NCBI GenBank assembly: GCA_934670115.1
Contig: CAKUOV010000012.1
Location: 1-51,316, forward strand
From: an uncultured Eggerthellaceae bacterium
GTDB taxonomy: Bacteria; Actinomycetota; Coriobacteriia; Coriobacteriales; Eggerthellaceae
Length of the DNA stretch: 51,316 nt
Direction: 5' to 3'
Within the stretch, counting starts at the first letter, position 1. Every line of letters starts with the position of its first letter. The position numbers and the translations under genes are program-made. Shown here piece after piece: positions 1 through 8,254 of this stretch. Below the pieces are notes generated by a model. It was not told the origin of the DNA. It worked only from the letters and a program-made list of their open reading frames with translations, and did no database searches.

Positions 1-1368
1 GCAGAGGTTCTTACTGAGACGCTCGAGGACTTTGGCATTTCCATTGAGGTCAAAGGCTGGGTTGCCGGTCCTACGGTCACGCTGTTCAAAATATCACTCC
101 CATCAGGCGTTCGCGTGAATCGCATCACCGTTCTAAGCGACGACATTGCGCTTGCGCTGGCAGCACCGGGCGTACGTATCTTCGCGCCTATTCCTGGCAC
201 GAATTATGTTGGTATCGAAGTGCCGAATAAAGTACGTCAGAACGTTTTGCTGGGCGATGTTTTGGACTGCGCGCCCGCCGGCCCGCTGCAATGCGCGGTG
301 GGTAAAGACGTTGAGGGCAACAACGTGGTAATGGACCTTGCAAAGGCTCCGCACGTTTTGATTGGCGGTACGACCGGTTCCGGTAAATCGGTGGGCATCA
401 ACTCCTTCATAATGTCTATGCTTATGCGCAACACGCCAAACGAAGTGCGCATGATTCTGATTGACCCCAAGCGCGTTGAGTTCAGCCTGTATAACGGCAT
501 CCCGCATCTGTATATCCCCGTTGTAGAGGATCCCAAAGATGCATCCGCTGCCTTGAACTGGGGCGTTGCCGAAATGGAGCGAAGACTGAAGCTGTTTTCG
601 TCCGTTGGTGCGCGCAATATTGCCCAGTTCAATACAAAAGTGCAATCAGGTGAGCTTGAAAACGAAAACGCGCTGCCGTTTATCGTGATTGTTATCGACG
701 AGCTCGCTGACTTGATGATGAACGTTGGTAAGGAAGTTGAATTTTCCATTAGCCGCTTGGCTCAGTTAGCGCGTGCTGCAGGCATTCATCTGATTGTTGC
801 AACGCAGCGTCCTTCTGCAAACGTAGTTACGGGTCTTATTAAATCGAATATTACGACCCGTATTGCGTTTACGGTGGCTTCGGGTATTGATTCGCGCGTT
901 ATCTTGGATTCTCCCGGCGCTGAAAATCTAACGAACAATGGTGACTTGCTGTTCTCGAAGCCCGATTTAGCGAAACCGCTTCGTATTCAGGGGTGCTATG
1001 TCTCCGAAGACGAGATCAACGATGTCGTTGAGCATTTGAAACAGCAGGGTGACCCTGATTACCACTCGGAGATTCTTCAGGTCAACACCATGTCGTTGGG
1101 GGATACCGCGCCTGACGGTAGCGGCGGACGCGGCGGATGCGATGATCCGCTTCTATGGGAAGCTGCCGAAATTGTTGTTTCTGCGGGAACTGCTTCGACA
1201 TCCTATATACAGCGCCGCCTGAGTGTAGGATATTCACGAGCAGGCCGAATCATGGATATGCTCGAAAGCAAGGGCGTCGTCGGTCCCCAAAACGGCAGCA
1301 AAGCGCGTGAGGTGCTTGTCGATGCTTTGGAATTAGAAACGCTTAAGGCGTTTGAGCTCAACGATTAA
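1..1368 (+). CDS. ftsK: DNA translocase FtsK/SpoIIIE, C-terminal part (5' end outside the window)
   Basis: ATP-driven double-stranded DNA pump that clears and aligns chromosomes at the division septum. The frame is open from base 1, and residues before the first possible start codon (GTG at 115) already match the family (TLEDFGI...VAGPTVTLF), so the gene begins upstream and about 455 residues are visible. Walker A (GGTTGSGKS) lies at visible residues ~122-130, Walker B (VIVIDELADL) near 230, followed by the ATQRPS segment typical of FtsK. The last ~65 residues form the winged-helix gamma domain that reads KOPS/SRS-type polarity sequences. The membrane domain is not in the window. It is followed after 14 bases by the RodZ-like gene on the same strand. 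Confidence 0.97.
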   Translation, partial: AEVLTETLEDFGISIEVKGWVAGPTVTLFKISLPSGVRVNRITVLSDDIALALAAPGVRIFAPIPGTNYVGIEVPNKVRQNVLLGDVLDCAPAGPLQCAVGKDVEGNNVVMDLAKAPHVLIGGTTGSGKSVGINSFIMSMLMRNTPNEVRMILIDPKRVEFSLYNGIPHLYIPVVEDPKDASAALNWGVAEMERRLKLFSSVGARNIAQFNTKVQSGELENENALPFIVIVIDELADLMMNVGKEVEFSISRLAQLARAAGIHLIVATQRPSANVVTGLIKSNITTRIAFTVASGIDSRVILDSPGAENLTNNGDLLFSKPDLAKPLRIQGCYVSEDEINDVVEHLKQQGDPDYHSEILQVNTMSLGDTAPDGSGGRGGCDDPLLWEAAEIVVSAGTASTSYIQRRLSVGYSRAGRIMDMLESKGVVGPQNGSKAREVLVDALELETLKAFELND

Positions 1369-1382
1369 ACAGGGGTGAGGTA

Positions 1383-2771
1383 ATGGCTCTTAATAAAGGT
1401 TTTGGTCGCCAGCTTCGCGATGCGCGCGTGAGCGGCGGTCTTACCTATGGAACCATTTCTCGTAAGCTGCGTATTCGTAGCGACATTCTTCAGGCAATTG
1501 AAGAAGAAGATTTTACAGCGATTCCGCCCCATAGTTATGCGCGGGGCATGGTTCACGCATATGCAAGCCTTTTGGGGCTTGATGCCGATAAAGTAACAGA
1601 CGATTACATGGAGGCTGTTGCGGCAGTTGAGGGGAGAGCTTCATCGCGCAGACGCTCCCGTTCGACCACGTTGCCGAGTTCGTTAGGCGGTGACTTCTCG
1701 TCTGACGACATCGAGCGCATCTATCGCGAGGATTCGCAAGATGCGGCGCGCGAACGCTTGAGAAGGAGAAGGGAGCAACGAGGCGGAGAGCAGGCACGCC
1801 GCCAGAGTGCTTCCCGCGGCAATCAAGCGCCTTTCGAGGACGCGCATCGCGTGCGCCAATCAAATAATCACCCGATCAGGAGAAACACCAGCTCCGATAC
1901 CCATGGGTGCCGAAGCGGAACGTTCCAGCGCGATACCGCGCGCAACAATGGCTATCGCGCGCAAGGGCATACCGACAACCATGCAGCTTCGAATGCCATC
2001 GGTGCAGCGGGTGCTGTTTTCGCCCGTGCTGCCGATACCGTTGCCGAAACAGTAGGCGGTGTATTCGCTTCGCGGAAAAAGATTGACATCAACCACTCGA
2101 TTTATGCTGACAGGAAGCAGGGCGGTTTCCCCAAGAGTCGTCCTCAGCAATCGTTTGGCGCCATGAACAGCCGTCAAAACATCATGAGCTCTCAAAGTTA
2201 CGGCATTGACAGCGCTAAGCCAGTTGTGAAAAAGATACCGCTTTTGGTGGCAACTGTGGTGATTCTTGTCTTGCTTATTATCGCTGCGAATTCCTTGTTC
2301 TCCAAACCTGCTTCGTCTTCAAGCGGCTCTTCGGGTGCAGCAAGCTCCAGCTCGTCAGTTGCGATTTCTGGTTTGACTGATCCTGGATCTGCGGGAACGG
2401 TTGAAAAGGAAACAACTGTTGTTCCTATTGCTCCTACGGCGGCTGTTTTTACGTATGAAGTTGCCGATGGTGAAGATTGCTATCTTGAAATCTACCTTGA
2501 CGGTTCAAGCACTCCGACAGTTGCCGGCACGTATTCCGGTCCAAAACGCGGAACGTATGACGTAACGGGAACGCTTTCGTTCGTGACAAGTCGCCCTGGT
2601 GCCGTTACGTTGAAAGTCGATGGCAAAGCGGTTGAGCTACAAGATGACAACAATGACGGCGTCTACGTTTACAATATGGACTTTAGTGAAATACTGGCTG
2701 CATGGAAAGAAGCGAACGGCCAAGCAACAAGCGATGCAGACAACGCTTCGTCTGCATCAGAGGCCGACTAA
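1383..2771 (+). CDS. RodZ-like membrane protein with N-terminal helix-turn-helix
   Basis: Probable cell-shape or division scaffold of the RodZ/YmfM type. Residues ~5-75 form a Cro/CI-like helix-turn-helix (HTH_25), including the family's YARGMVHAYASLLGLD segment. A long Ser/Arg-rich low-complexity cytoplasmic linker follows to ~280, then one transmembrane helix at ~285-307, a Ser/Gly-rich stretch, and an extracellular beta-rich domain at ~355-430 resembling DUF4115. The start is supported by the GGGTGAGG motif just upstream. Family knowledge: RodZ couples MreB to the elongasome in rods; in coccoid or MreB-less relatives the partner is unclear. No mreB is in the window. It sits between ftsK and yajQ. 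Confident about architecture, less about role. Confidence 0.85.
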   Translation: MALNKGFGRQLRDARVSGGLTYGTISRKLRIRSDILQAIEEEDFTAIPPHSYARGMVHAYASLLGLDADKVTDDYMEAVAAVEGRASSRRRSRSTTLPSSLGGDFSSDDIERIYREDSQDAARERLRRRREQRGGEQARRQSASRGNQAPFEDAHRVRQSNNHPIRRNTSSDTHGCRSGTFQRDTARNNGYRAQGHTDNHAASNAIGAAGAVFARAADTVAETVGGVFASRKKIDINHSIYADRKQGGFPKSRPQQSFGAMNSRQNIMSSQSYGIDSAKPVVKKIPLLVATVVILVLLIIAANSLFSKPASSSSGSSGAASSSSSVAISGLTDPGSAGTVEKETTVVPIAPTAAVFTYEVADGEDCYLEIYLDGSSTPTVAGTYSGPKRGTYDVTGTLSFVTSRPGAVTLKVDGKAVELQDDNNDGVYVYNMDFSEILAAWKEANGQATSDADNASSASEAD

Positions 2772-2832
2772 GGTTGCAGGCAATAAAACTGCGCCGATAA
2801 TTGTAGGACAAGTTAAAGGGAAGGAGCCAGCT

Positions 2833-3330
2833 ATGGCAAAAGAATCAAGTTTCGATGTTGTGTCGTCTGTTGATATGCAGGAAGTGGATAACGCATTCCA
2901 GCAGGCAAAACGTGAACTCGTTCAACGTTACGACCTGAAGGATTCAGGCGCTACCATCGATTTGGATAAAACCGCGAAGGCGCTTACAGTGGCTGCACCT
3001 GCCGATTTCGTTGCGAAACAGGTGATCGACATCATTAATACGAAAATCATCAAGCGCGGAATTGAACTTACTGCGCTGAAGTGGGGAAAGCCCATTGCCG
3101 CAACGGGACAAAGCGTGCGCATTGTTGGTCAGATTGTCGAAGGCATCGACAAAGAAACGGCCGGTAAGATAAATAAAGACATCAAAGGCACGAAAATCAA
3201 AGTAAAGGTGCAAATCGAAGGCGATAAGCTTCGTGTTTCTTCTGCCTCTCGCGATGCATTGCAGGAAGTTATCGCGTTCCTGAAGACGCAGGACTACGGT
3301 CAACCGCTACAATACACGAATTATCGATAA
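2833..3330 (+). CDS. yajQ: YajQ family nucleotide/RNA-binding protein
   Basis: 165-residue member of the YajQ (UPF0234) family, which has two ferredoxin-like folds that bind nucleotides; c-di-GMP or RNA binding has been reported for some members. The start is set at 2833 because a strong AAGGAG site precedes it and the protein then begins with the family N terminus (SFDVVSSVDMQEVDNA). The same frame is open further upstream but that part overlaps the previous gene and has no homology that I recognise. The C terminus ends with the conserved PLQYTNYR. The length is normal for the family (~160). Physiological role unknown; probably a cytoplasmic housekeeping protein. Confidence 0.93.
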   Translation: MAKESSFDVVSSVDMQEVDNAFQQAKRELVQRYDLKDSGATIDLDKTAKALTVAAPADFVAKQVIDIINTKIIKRGIELTALKWGKPIAATGQSVRIVGQIVEGIDKETAGKINKDIKGTKIKVKVQIEGDKLRVSSASRDALQEVIAFLKTQDYGQPLQYTNYR

Positions 3331-3409
3331 TCATTTTCTCTTTCGACTGCAAGGTTTATCTTCGCGGGTGAAGAAGTGCATAATCCGGTACAGGTAAAAG
3401 GGCTCAAGG

Positions 3410-4726
3410 ATGAACAAAAACTGCAATTCCGCCGTCGCATTCGTAACACTTGGATGCGCGAAAAATGAAGTTGACACCAACAATATGAAGGAGCGCGTTT
3501 TAGATGCGGGCTACTCGATAGTCGATGACCCCGAGCGAGCGCAAGCGATTGTTGTCAACACCTGCACGTTCATCCAAAGTGCAACAGAGGAAAGCCTTGA
3601 TTCCATCTTTGAGCTTGCGGGACTTCCCGCGCTGGAAAAGGGTTCTGCAAAGCTGATCGTGGCTGGCTGTATGCCGGCGCGTTATGGAGCGGATCTCAAA
3701 GGTGAACTTACGGAAGCCGATGCTTTCTTGCCCTGCGCTGAAGAAAAGAACATCGTTGAGCTTTTACAAGCACTTATCGGGGTGCCATCCGGCCTTCGCG
3801 CTGGTGAGCAAAACAACGAAGAGGGGCTTTGCCATTCGGTCAGCCAATATGTGAAAATTTCAGATGGTTGCGATCGCTTCTGCTCGTATTGCACCATTCC
3901 TTATATCCGCGGCAGATATCATTCGTTTACCTTTGAGCAAATTCAGAATGATGTTGAAACGGCAAAAGCGCGTGACGCAAAGGAAATCGTTCTTATTGCA
4001 CAGGATACGGGTCGTTGGGGCAATGATTTTGCCGAGCCGAAAACCCTTGCCTGGCTCATGAACGAATTGGCTGTTCAGCATCCTGATACATGGTTTCGCG
4101 TGATGTACTTGCAGCCCGAAGGCATTACCGATGAGCTTTTGGACGTTATAGCGCGCAATGATAATATTTGTTCGTATTTGGATATTCCGCTTCAGCACGT
4201 TGACCCTGAGCTATTGCGTGCAATGAACAGAAAAGGCAGTGCTGAGCAGTTTGCGCATCTGGTTGAACGCATTAAAAGCGTCATTCCCAATATCACCCTG
4301 AGAACGACGCTCATTGCGGGCTTCCCAGGTGAAACGGACGAGCAATTCGAGGCGTTGTGCGATTTTGTCGATGAGGGTTTTTTCGATTACGTGGGTGTAT
4401 TTGCGTATTCCCAAGAAGACGGCACGCGAGCAGCGAAATTGCCTGATCAGATCGATGAAGACGAGAAAGCCGACCGCGCTCAGCGTTTACGCGATTTAGC
4501 GGATGCAGTATGCATCCCACGCGTTGCACAACGCTGCGGTGAAACTATGGATGTGCTTGTTGAAGGCGTTGAAGAGGATGGCCAGCTTTTCGGTCGTGCC
4601 ATGTGTCAAGCACCCGAAGTAGATGGCGTTGTGTATATTGAAGACGCCGAGATTGGCTCGATTGTTTCCGTCTCTATCACCGACACGCTTCTCTACGAGA
4701 TGGAGGGAGAGCGGGTCAATGAGTAA
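3410..4726 (+). CDS. rimO: Ribosomal protein S12 (Asp) methylthiotransferase RimO
   Basis: Radical-SAM methylthiotransferase that adds a methylthio group to the conserved aspartate of ribosomal protein uS12. The N-terminal UPF0004 domain carries the second-cluster cysteines C16, C52 and C87. The radical-SAM triad is C154, C158 and C161 (CDRFCSYC). A TRAM-like domain forms the C terminus, and the length (438) is normal. RimO rather than MiaB is favoured by the FVTLGCAKNEVD start, the NTCTFIQSATEES segment and a separate, better MiaB in this window. Its last 8 bases overlap the start of the next gene (ATGAGTAA), indicating translational coupling. Confidence 0.95.
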   Translation: MNKNCNSAVAFVTLGCAKNEVDTNNMKERVLDAGYSIVDDPERAQAIVVNTCTFIQSATEESLDSIFELAGLPALEKGSAKLIVAGCMPARYGADLKGELTEADAFLPCAEEKNIVELLQALIGVPSGLRAGEQNNEEGLCHSVSQYVKISDGCDRFCSYCTIPYIRGRYHSFTFEQIQNDVETAKARDAKEIVLIAQDTGRWGNDFAEPKTLAWLMNELAVQHPDTWFRVMYLQPEGITDELLDVIARNDNICSYLDIPLQHVDPELLRAMNRKGSAEQFAHLVERIKSVIPNITLRTTLIAGFPGETDEQFEALCDFVDEGFFDYVGVFAYSQEDGTRAAKLPDQIDEDEKADRAQRLRDLADAVCIPRVAQRCGETMDVLVEGVEEDGQLFGRAMCQAPEVDGVVYIEDAEIGSIVSVSITDTLLYEMEGERVNE

Positions 4727-5909
4727 ATCCGCCGCTGCTACTACATGGACGCCAGCGAATACTGTGACGGTTATTCGCATTATCGGTGTTCCATTCCTGG
4801 TGCTCGCAATGCTTGCGCCTTGGGATGGTCTTTTTGGCAATGCTCAACTTGCGGCATCGATTAAACCTTGGGTCTGCGCGGTGCTGTTTTTGCTGCTCTC
4901 TTTTTCTGACTTTCTGGATGGTTACTTGGCGCGCAGCCGCAACGAGGTAACAACGTTCGGCAAGTTTATGGATCCTCTAGCGGATAAGCTGCTGGTCATT
5001 GCAGTATTTTTGGTAATGGTGCAAATGGGTCAGCTTCCGGCATGGGTTCCCTTGATTGTGCTGTTCCGCGAGTTCCTAGTTTCGGGCCTTCGCATGATGG
5101 CAGCAGCAAAGGGGCTGGTCATTGCCGCCTCGTGGTACGGTAAGGCAAAAACTGTAACGCAGATGATCGCCATTGTTCTGTTTATTCTGATCGATGCCCT
5201 GCCTGCTGTTTTGGGCGAGCAATTTGCTGAGCCTATTTTTGTACTTGCGTGGATTGTCCTTGTTGTCTCTCTGGTTCTAACCATCCTTTCCATGGTTGAT
5301 TATTTCATGAAGAGCAAGAGCGCTTTCAATGACGATTCCCGGGAGGATACCGGCGATGAAGCTGCTGCCGAGCGGCGCATGCCGACGCTTTCTGACAACG
5401 ATATCGATTTACCGTTGATTGAAGAAGCAGCTTTGTATCAGCTGGCGAGTGATACGCTGTCAAAAGCGCGCGAGAAAGGACTTTCCCTGGGAAGCGCCGA
5501 ATCGCTTACGGGAGGCCTGATTTCTGCCGCCTTGACGGCGGTTCCTGGCAGCAGCGATACGTTTTTCGGGGGCGTGGCAAGCTATGCGTTTTCGGTGAAA
5601 GCACGCGTTCTTGGCGTTGATGGGCGGCGTCTTGACGACGAAGGAGCCGTCAACGAATGGACCGCACGCGAGATGGCTGAAGGAGCCCAAAAAGTACTTG
5701 GCTGTGACATTGTTGTTTCGGTTACGGGTATAGCAGGGCCTGGCGGGGAAGAGCCAGGAAAGCCTGTTGGAACGGTATGGACAGCGGTTTGCTCTGCGCA
5801 AGACACTTGCGCGCGTAAGTTCGTCTTTACGGGCGACAGGCAGCAGGTGCGCATGAAAACAACTGCCGCAGCGTTGCTCCTTTTCCAGAATACGATAGAC
5901 GCTCTGTAA
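4719..5909 (+). CDS. pgsA: Fusion: CDP-alcohol phosphatidyltransferase (PgsA) + PncC/CinA C-terminal amidohydrolase
   Basis: A 396-residue two-domain protein. Residues ~1-205 are a polytopic CDP-alcohol phosphotransferase with the full D-G-x2-A-R-x8-G-x3-D-x3-D motif (D67, G68, then D85 and D89), as in phosphatidylglycerophosphate synthase. Residues ~235-396 match PncC/CinA C-terminal nicotinamide-nucleotide amidohydrolase, with SAESLTGG (S262 at the catalytic serine position) and TGIAGPGG. An acidic linker joins them. The start at 4719 overlaps the rimO stop and has a GGAGGGAG site; the frame upstream lies inside rimO. In many actinobacteria pgsA and cinA are adjacent separate genes, so this is a translational fusion of neighbours. 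I see no stop or frameshift at the junction. A second PgsA-type gene lies at 44.8-45.4 kb. Confidence 0.92.
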   Translation: MSKSAAATTWTPANTVTVIRIIGVPFLVLAMLAPWDGLFGNAQLAASIKPWVCAVLFLLLSFSDFLDGYLARSRNEVTTFGKFMDPLADKLLVIAVFLVMVQMGQLPAWVPLIVLFREFLVSGLRMMAAAKGLVIAASWYGKAKTVTQMIAIVLFILIDALPAVLGEQFAEPIFVLAWIVLVVSLVLTILSMVDYFMKSKSAFNDDSREDTGDEAAAERRMPTLSDNDIDLPLIEEAALYQLASDTLSKAREKGLSLGSAESLTGGLISAALTAVPGSSDTFFGGVASYAFSVKARVLGVDGRRLDDEGAVNEWTAREMAEGAQKVLGCDIVVSVTGIAGPGGEEPGKPVGTVWTAVCSAQDTCARKFVFTGDRQQVRMKTTAAALLLFQNTIDAL

Positions 5910-5914
5910 ACGTC

Positions 5915-5950
5915 AGAGGGATGCGGATTGCTGTCGTATCCCTCTTTTTT
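5915..5950 (+). terminator. Rho-independent terminator after pgsA-pncC
   Basis: An 11-bp stem (5915-5925 with 5935-5945, one G-U pair) and 9-base loop are followed by a run of T. It ends the ftsK-to-pgsA transcription unit and separates it from recA. Confidence 0.9.
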
Positions 5951-5996
5951 ATGCGCAGTAATTGCGCCATTGATGTTTTGTAGCTTTTTGTCAACT

Positions 5997-6026
5997 TTTT
6001 GATAGCGTTTTAAGCTGTTTTGATAG
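5997..6026 (+). repeat. Direct repeat TTTTGATAG x2 upstream of recA
   Basis: Two exact 9-base copies (5997-6005 and 6018-6026) lie 21 bases apart, two helical turns, in an A/T-rich 190-base gap between terminator and recA promoter. Possible activator site or a UP-element-like region; function unknown. Confidence 0.4.
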
Positions 6027-6075
6027 GTTTTTGTTAGAAGCAGGGTCTAATCTTTCTCATTGTTCAAGTTCTTGC

Positions 6076-6103
6076 TTGACTAACAAACAGATGTTCGTAT
6101 AAT
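6076..6103 (+). promoter_or_regulatory. recA promoter with embedded LexA box
   Basis: The -35 TTGACT (6076-6081) and -10 TATAAT (6098-6103) are separated by 16 bases. The spacer contains AAACAGATGTTC (6085-6096), one base off the Gram-positive SOS consensus GAAC-N4-GTTC. This placement would let LexA block RNA polymerase. lexA and its divergent neighbour in this window carry the same type of box. Confidence 0.85.
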
Positions 6104-6134
6104 TGCATTGAACATGAGAAAAGGAAGGATACCA

Positions 6135-7196
6135 ATGAATTCCGACAAAGAACAACTGCTTAAGATTACGACCGACCAGATCCAACAGAAGTTCGGTAAA
6201 GGCTCAATCATGAAGCTGGGTGAGGATTCCGAGAAGCTCACCGTTGATGCTATTCCCACTGGTGCTTTGGCGCTCGATTACGCTTTGGGCGTAGGTGGCG
6301 TACCGCGCGGTCGTATTGTGGAAGTATATGGTCCCGAATCAAGTGGTAAGACCACCCTGGCGCTGCAAATTCTTGCCGAAGCGCAAGCGCTTGGTGGAAT
6401 TGGCGCTTTTATCGATGCTGAACATGCCCTTGATCCCGTTTACGCAGCTCGTTTGGGCGTTGACATCGACGAGCTGCTTATATCGCAGCCGGATACCGGT
6501 GAGCAAGCGCTCGAAATCTGTGACATGCTTGTTCGTTCGGGCGCCATTGATGTTGTTGTTATCGACTCTGTTGCCGCTTTGGTGCCGCGCGCTGAAATCG
6601 AGGGCGAAATAGGCGATACGACGGTTGGTCTCCAAGCGCGCTTGATGTCCCAGGCGCTTCGAAAGCTTGCCGGTTCTCTTTCTAAGTCGAATACGACCTG
6701 CATTTTCATCAACCAATTGCGCGAGAAGATTGGCGTAATGTTTGGTAGCCCCGAAACAACAACGGGTGGTCGTGCACTGAAGTTCTTCTCGAGTGTTCGT
6801 ATTGATATCCGTCGCGTTGACTCTATCAAAAAAGATGGTGAAGCTGTTGGTAATCGCGTAAAAGCGAAGGTCGTCAAGAACAAGGTTGCTCCACCGTTTA
6901 AGCAAGCTGAATTTGACTTAATGTTCGGAGAGGGCTTCTCCCGCGAAGGCTGCATTGTCGATATGGCAGTCGAGTGCGGTGTAGCAAAGAAGAGTGGTGC
7001 GTGGTACACCTATGGCGAAGAGCGCTTGGGCCAAGGTAGAGAGGCCGCCAAACAAACGCTTCGCGACAATCCCGACCTGCGTGATGAAATTGAACTGAAA
7101 GTTCGCGAGGCATTCGAGATTCCTGTTATCTCACGCACGCAGGACGAAATGGATGCTATCAATCCTGTTGCAAAACCGGGCACCAAGAAGAAATAG
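6135..7196 (+). CDS. recA: Recombinase RecA
   Basis: Strand-exchange ATPase and SOS co-protease that stimulates LexA self-cleavage. The 353-residue length is typical. Walker A is GPESSGKT at residues 66-73, followed by the usual EHALDP and VVIDSVAALVP segments and the FINQLREKIG loop. The start is placed at 6135 because AAGGAAGG lies 6 bases upstream and the protein then begins like other RecAs. Two in-frame upstream codons (TTG 6108, ATG 6114) lie before that site and would add 9 or 7 residues. Transcribed from the LexA-controlled promoter at 6076-6103, with recX 11 bases downstream. Confidence 0.98.
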   Translation: MNSDKEQLLKITTDQIQQKFGKGSIMKLGEDSEKLTVDAIPTGALALDYALGVGGVPRGRIVEVYGPESSGKTTLALQILAEAQALGGIGAFIDAEHALDPVYAARLGVDIDELLISQPDTGEQALEICDMLVRSGAIDVVVIDSVAALVPRAEIEGEIGDTTVGLQARLMSQALRKLAGSLSKSNTTCIFINQLREKIGVMFGSPETTTGGRALKFFSSVRIDIRRVDSIKKDGEAVGNRVKAKVVKNKVAPPFKQAEFDLMFGEGFSREGCIVDMAVECGVAKKSGAWYTYGEERLGQGREAAKQTLRDNPDLRDEIELKVREAFEIPVISRTQDEMDAINPVAKPGTKKK

Positions 7197-7207
7197 CGGC
7201 TTAACGC

Positions 7208-7879
7208 ATGAAAAGCGATTTGAGCAGGGAAACAAGCAGAGAGGCGACGCTTGCCTCTCTGAAGCAAGCTATTTCGCATATCGAAAGCGGCTCTCAATTT
7301 GAGAGCCGCTTCACCTTCGATGCATTTGATTCCGAGTTTGTTGTTGACGATGAAGGCAACTTCGGCAATAAATGCCTCGTAAAATCAAGCGACGAGCGCG
7401 CCGAGGGCGAAAAGCAGCTTATTGACAACGATGAAGCCGCCTATCAAAAAATCCTTCGCTTACTGAATTATCGCGATCGCACCTCTCATGAACTAGCAGA
7501 ACGGTTGCAGAAGGACGGCTTTTCTTCTAAAGCGACATACGGGGCACTTGATCGAGCAATGCGACTGGGGCTTGTTGATGACGCTCGATATTGCAGAAAT
7601 TATATTGACCAATCATTCCGCGCGGGCAAGGGAAGACGCGTGGTGGAAAACGATCTCAAGCGAAAAGGCGTTTCTCAAGCCGATATTCTGTTGCATCTGA
7701 GTACCAGCGTCTTCGAAGAGGAAAACGAAGAAGAAAGAGCGTATCAGTTTCTCTTAAAACATCCTCCACGGGGCAAAAGCATTCGAGAAAGCGCGTTTCG
7801 CAAGCTTGTGTCAAAGGGATATTCGGTTAGCGCGGCATCAAAATCTGCGGCACGCTACATGCAGGAGAACGCACAGTAA
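7208..7879 (+). CDS. recX: Regulatory protein RecX
   Basis: Modulator that binds and caps RecA filaments. The RecX helical repeats start near residue 80 (YQKILRLLNYRDRTSHELAERL) and run to the C terminus. The first ~75 residues are a non-conserved acidic extension. No in-frame ATG, GTG or TTG that I could find lies between the extension and the RecX core, so the ATG 11 bases after recA is the most likely start, although its ribosome site is weak. The extension region encodes two strong RNA hairpins (7238-7260 and 7285-7311) that may lower expression relative to recA. Ends at a clear terminator. Confidence 0.93.
   Translation: MKSDLSRETSREATLASLKQAISHIESGSQFESRFTFDAFDSEFVVDDEGNFGNKCLVKSSDERAEGEKQLIDNDEAAYQKILRLLNYRDRTSHELAERLQKDGFSSKATYGALDRAMRLGLVDDARYCRNYIDQSFRAGKGRRVVENDLKRKGVSQADILLHLSTSVFEEENEEERAYQFLLKHPPRGKSIRESAFRKLVSKGYSVSAASKSAARYMQENAQ
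7238..7260 (+). promoter_or_regulatory. RNA hairpin at the start of recX
   Basis: An 8-bp perfect stem (7238-7245 with 7253-7260) and 7-base loop, about 30 bases into recX. No T tract follows. First of two consecutive hairpins that could attenuate recX expression. Confidence 0.5.
7285..7311 (+). promoter_or_regulatory. Perfect 27-base palindrome inside recX
   Basis: Arms of 13 bases (7285-7297 and 7299-7311) flank a single central T, giving a stem of about 11 bp with a short loop in RNA. It lies within codons ~26-35 of recX. No T run follows, so it is not a standard terminator. Confidence 0.6.
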
Positions 7880-7882
7880 TTA

Positions 7883-7932
7883 GGGATTCGCGACGCTTGC
7901 GCTCGCATAAGCTCCGCGAATCTCTCTTTTTT
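7883..7932 (+). terminator. Terminator after recX
   Basis: The stem GATTCGCG (7885-7892) pairs with CGCGAATC (7915-7922), extended by two more pairs outside, followed by a T-rich tail. It closes the recA-recX unit. Confidence 0.85.
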
Positions 7933-8254
7933 CATCCGGCCTTTTCCGCGAACCGTCAAACCAAACCGTCAAACTTCAAAAATGGTAAACATTCTCTTCA
8001 AAAAACTGTATGGGTGATTTAAAATATATAGCTATGAGTGAATCCATCCATTAGGGTTGTTTATATATTTTTCAATTGAAGATGCATTGATGCGGGCAAA
8101 TGCTCGTGGTGTGTGATTTAGTTGTCTATAATTTAATAACTGCATTTTTGTGTGCATTCGCTCATGCCCGGATATTGCATCCAGGCATTTTTTATTGCAA
8201 ACAACAACATATGCCCTAGTAACCGCACCATAAACGAAAGGGGGATTTCCGCAG
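7933..8254 (+). promoter_or_regulatory. Leader region of rny
   Basis: About 320 bases without a supported gene. It is A/T-rich, with a TATAAT-like -10 near 8130 lacking a clear -35, very short start-stop frames (for example a six-codon one at 8033), and a terminator-like hairpin at 8164-8193 about 60 bases before the rny start. An AAAGGGGGA ribosome site ends it. Possibly a regulated 5' untranslated region. Confidence 0.45.
8164..8193 (+). terminator. Terminator-like hairpin in the rny leader (candidate attenuator)
   Basis: A 10-pair stem with one C/A mismatch (8164-8173 with 8179-8188), 5-base loop ATTGC and six Ts (8188-8193). It points towards rny and lies upstream of its ribosome site, so transcripts begun further upstream would be stopped or attenuated here. 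Confidence 0.65.

Noticed and set aside
6108..6137. Longer RecA N terminus from TTG 6108 or ATG 6114
   Set aside because: The AAGGAAGG ribosome site lies between these codons and ATG 6135, which fits normal RecA.
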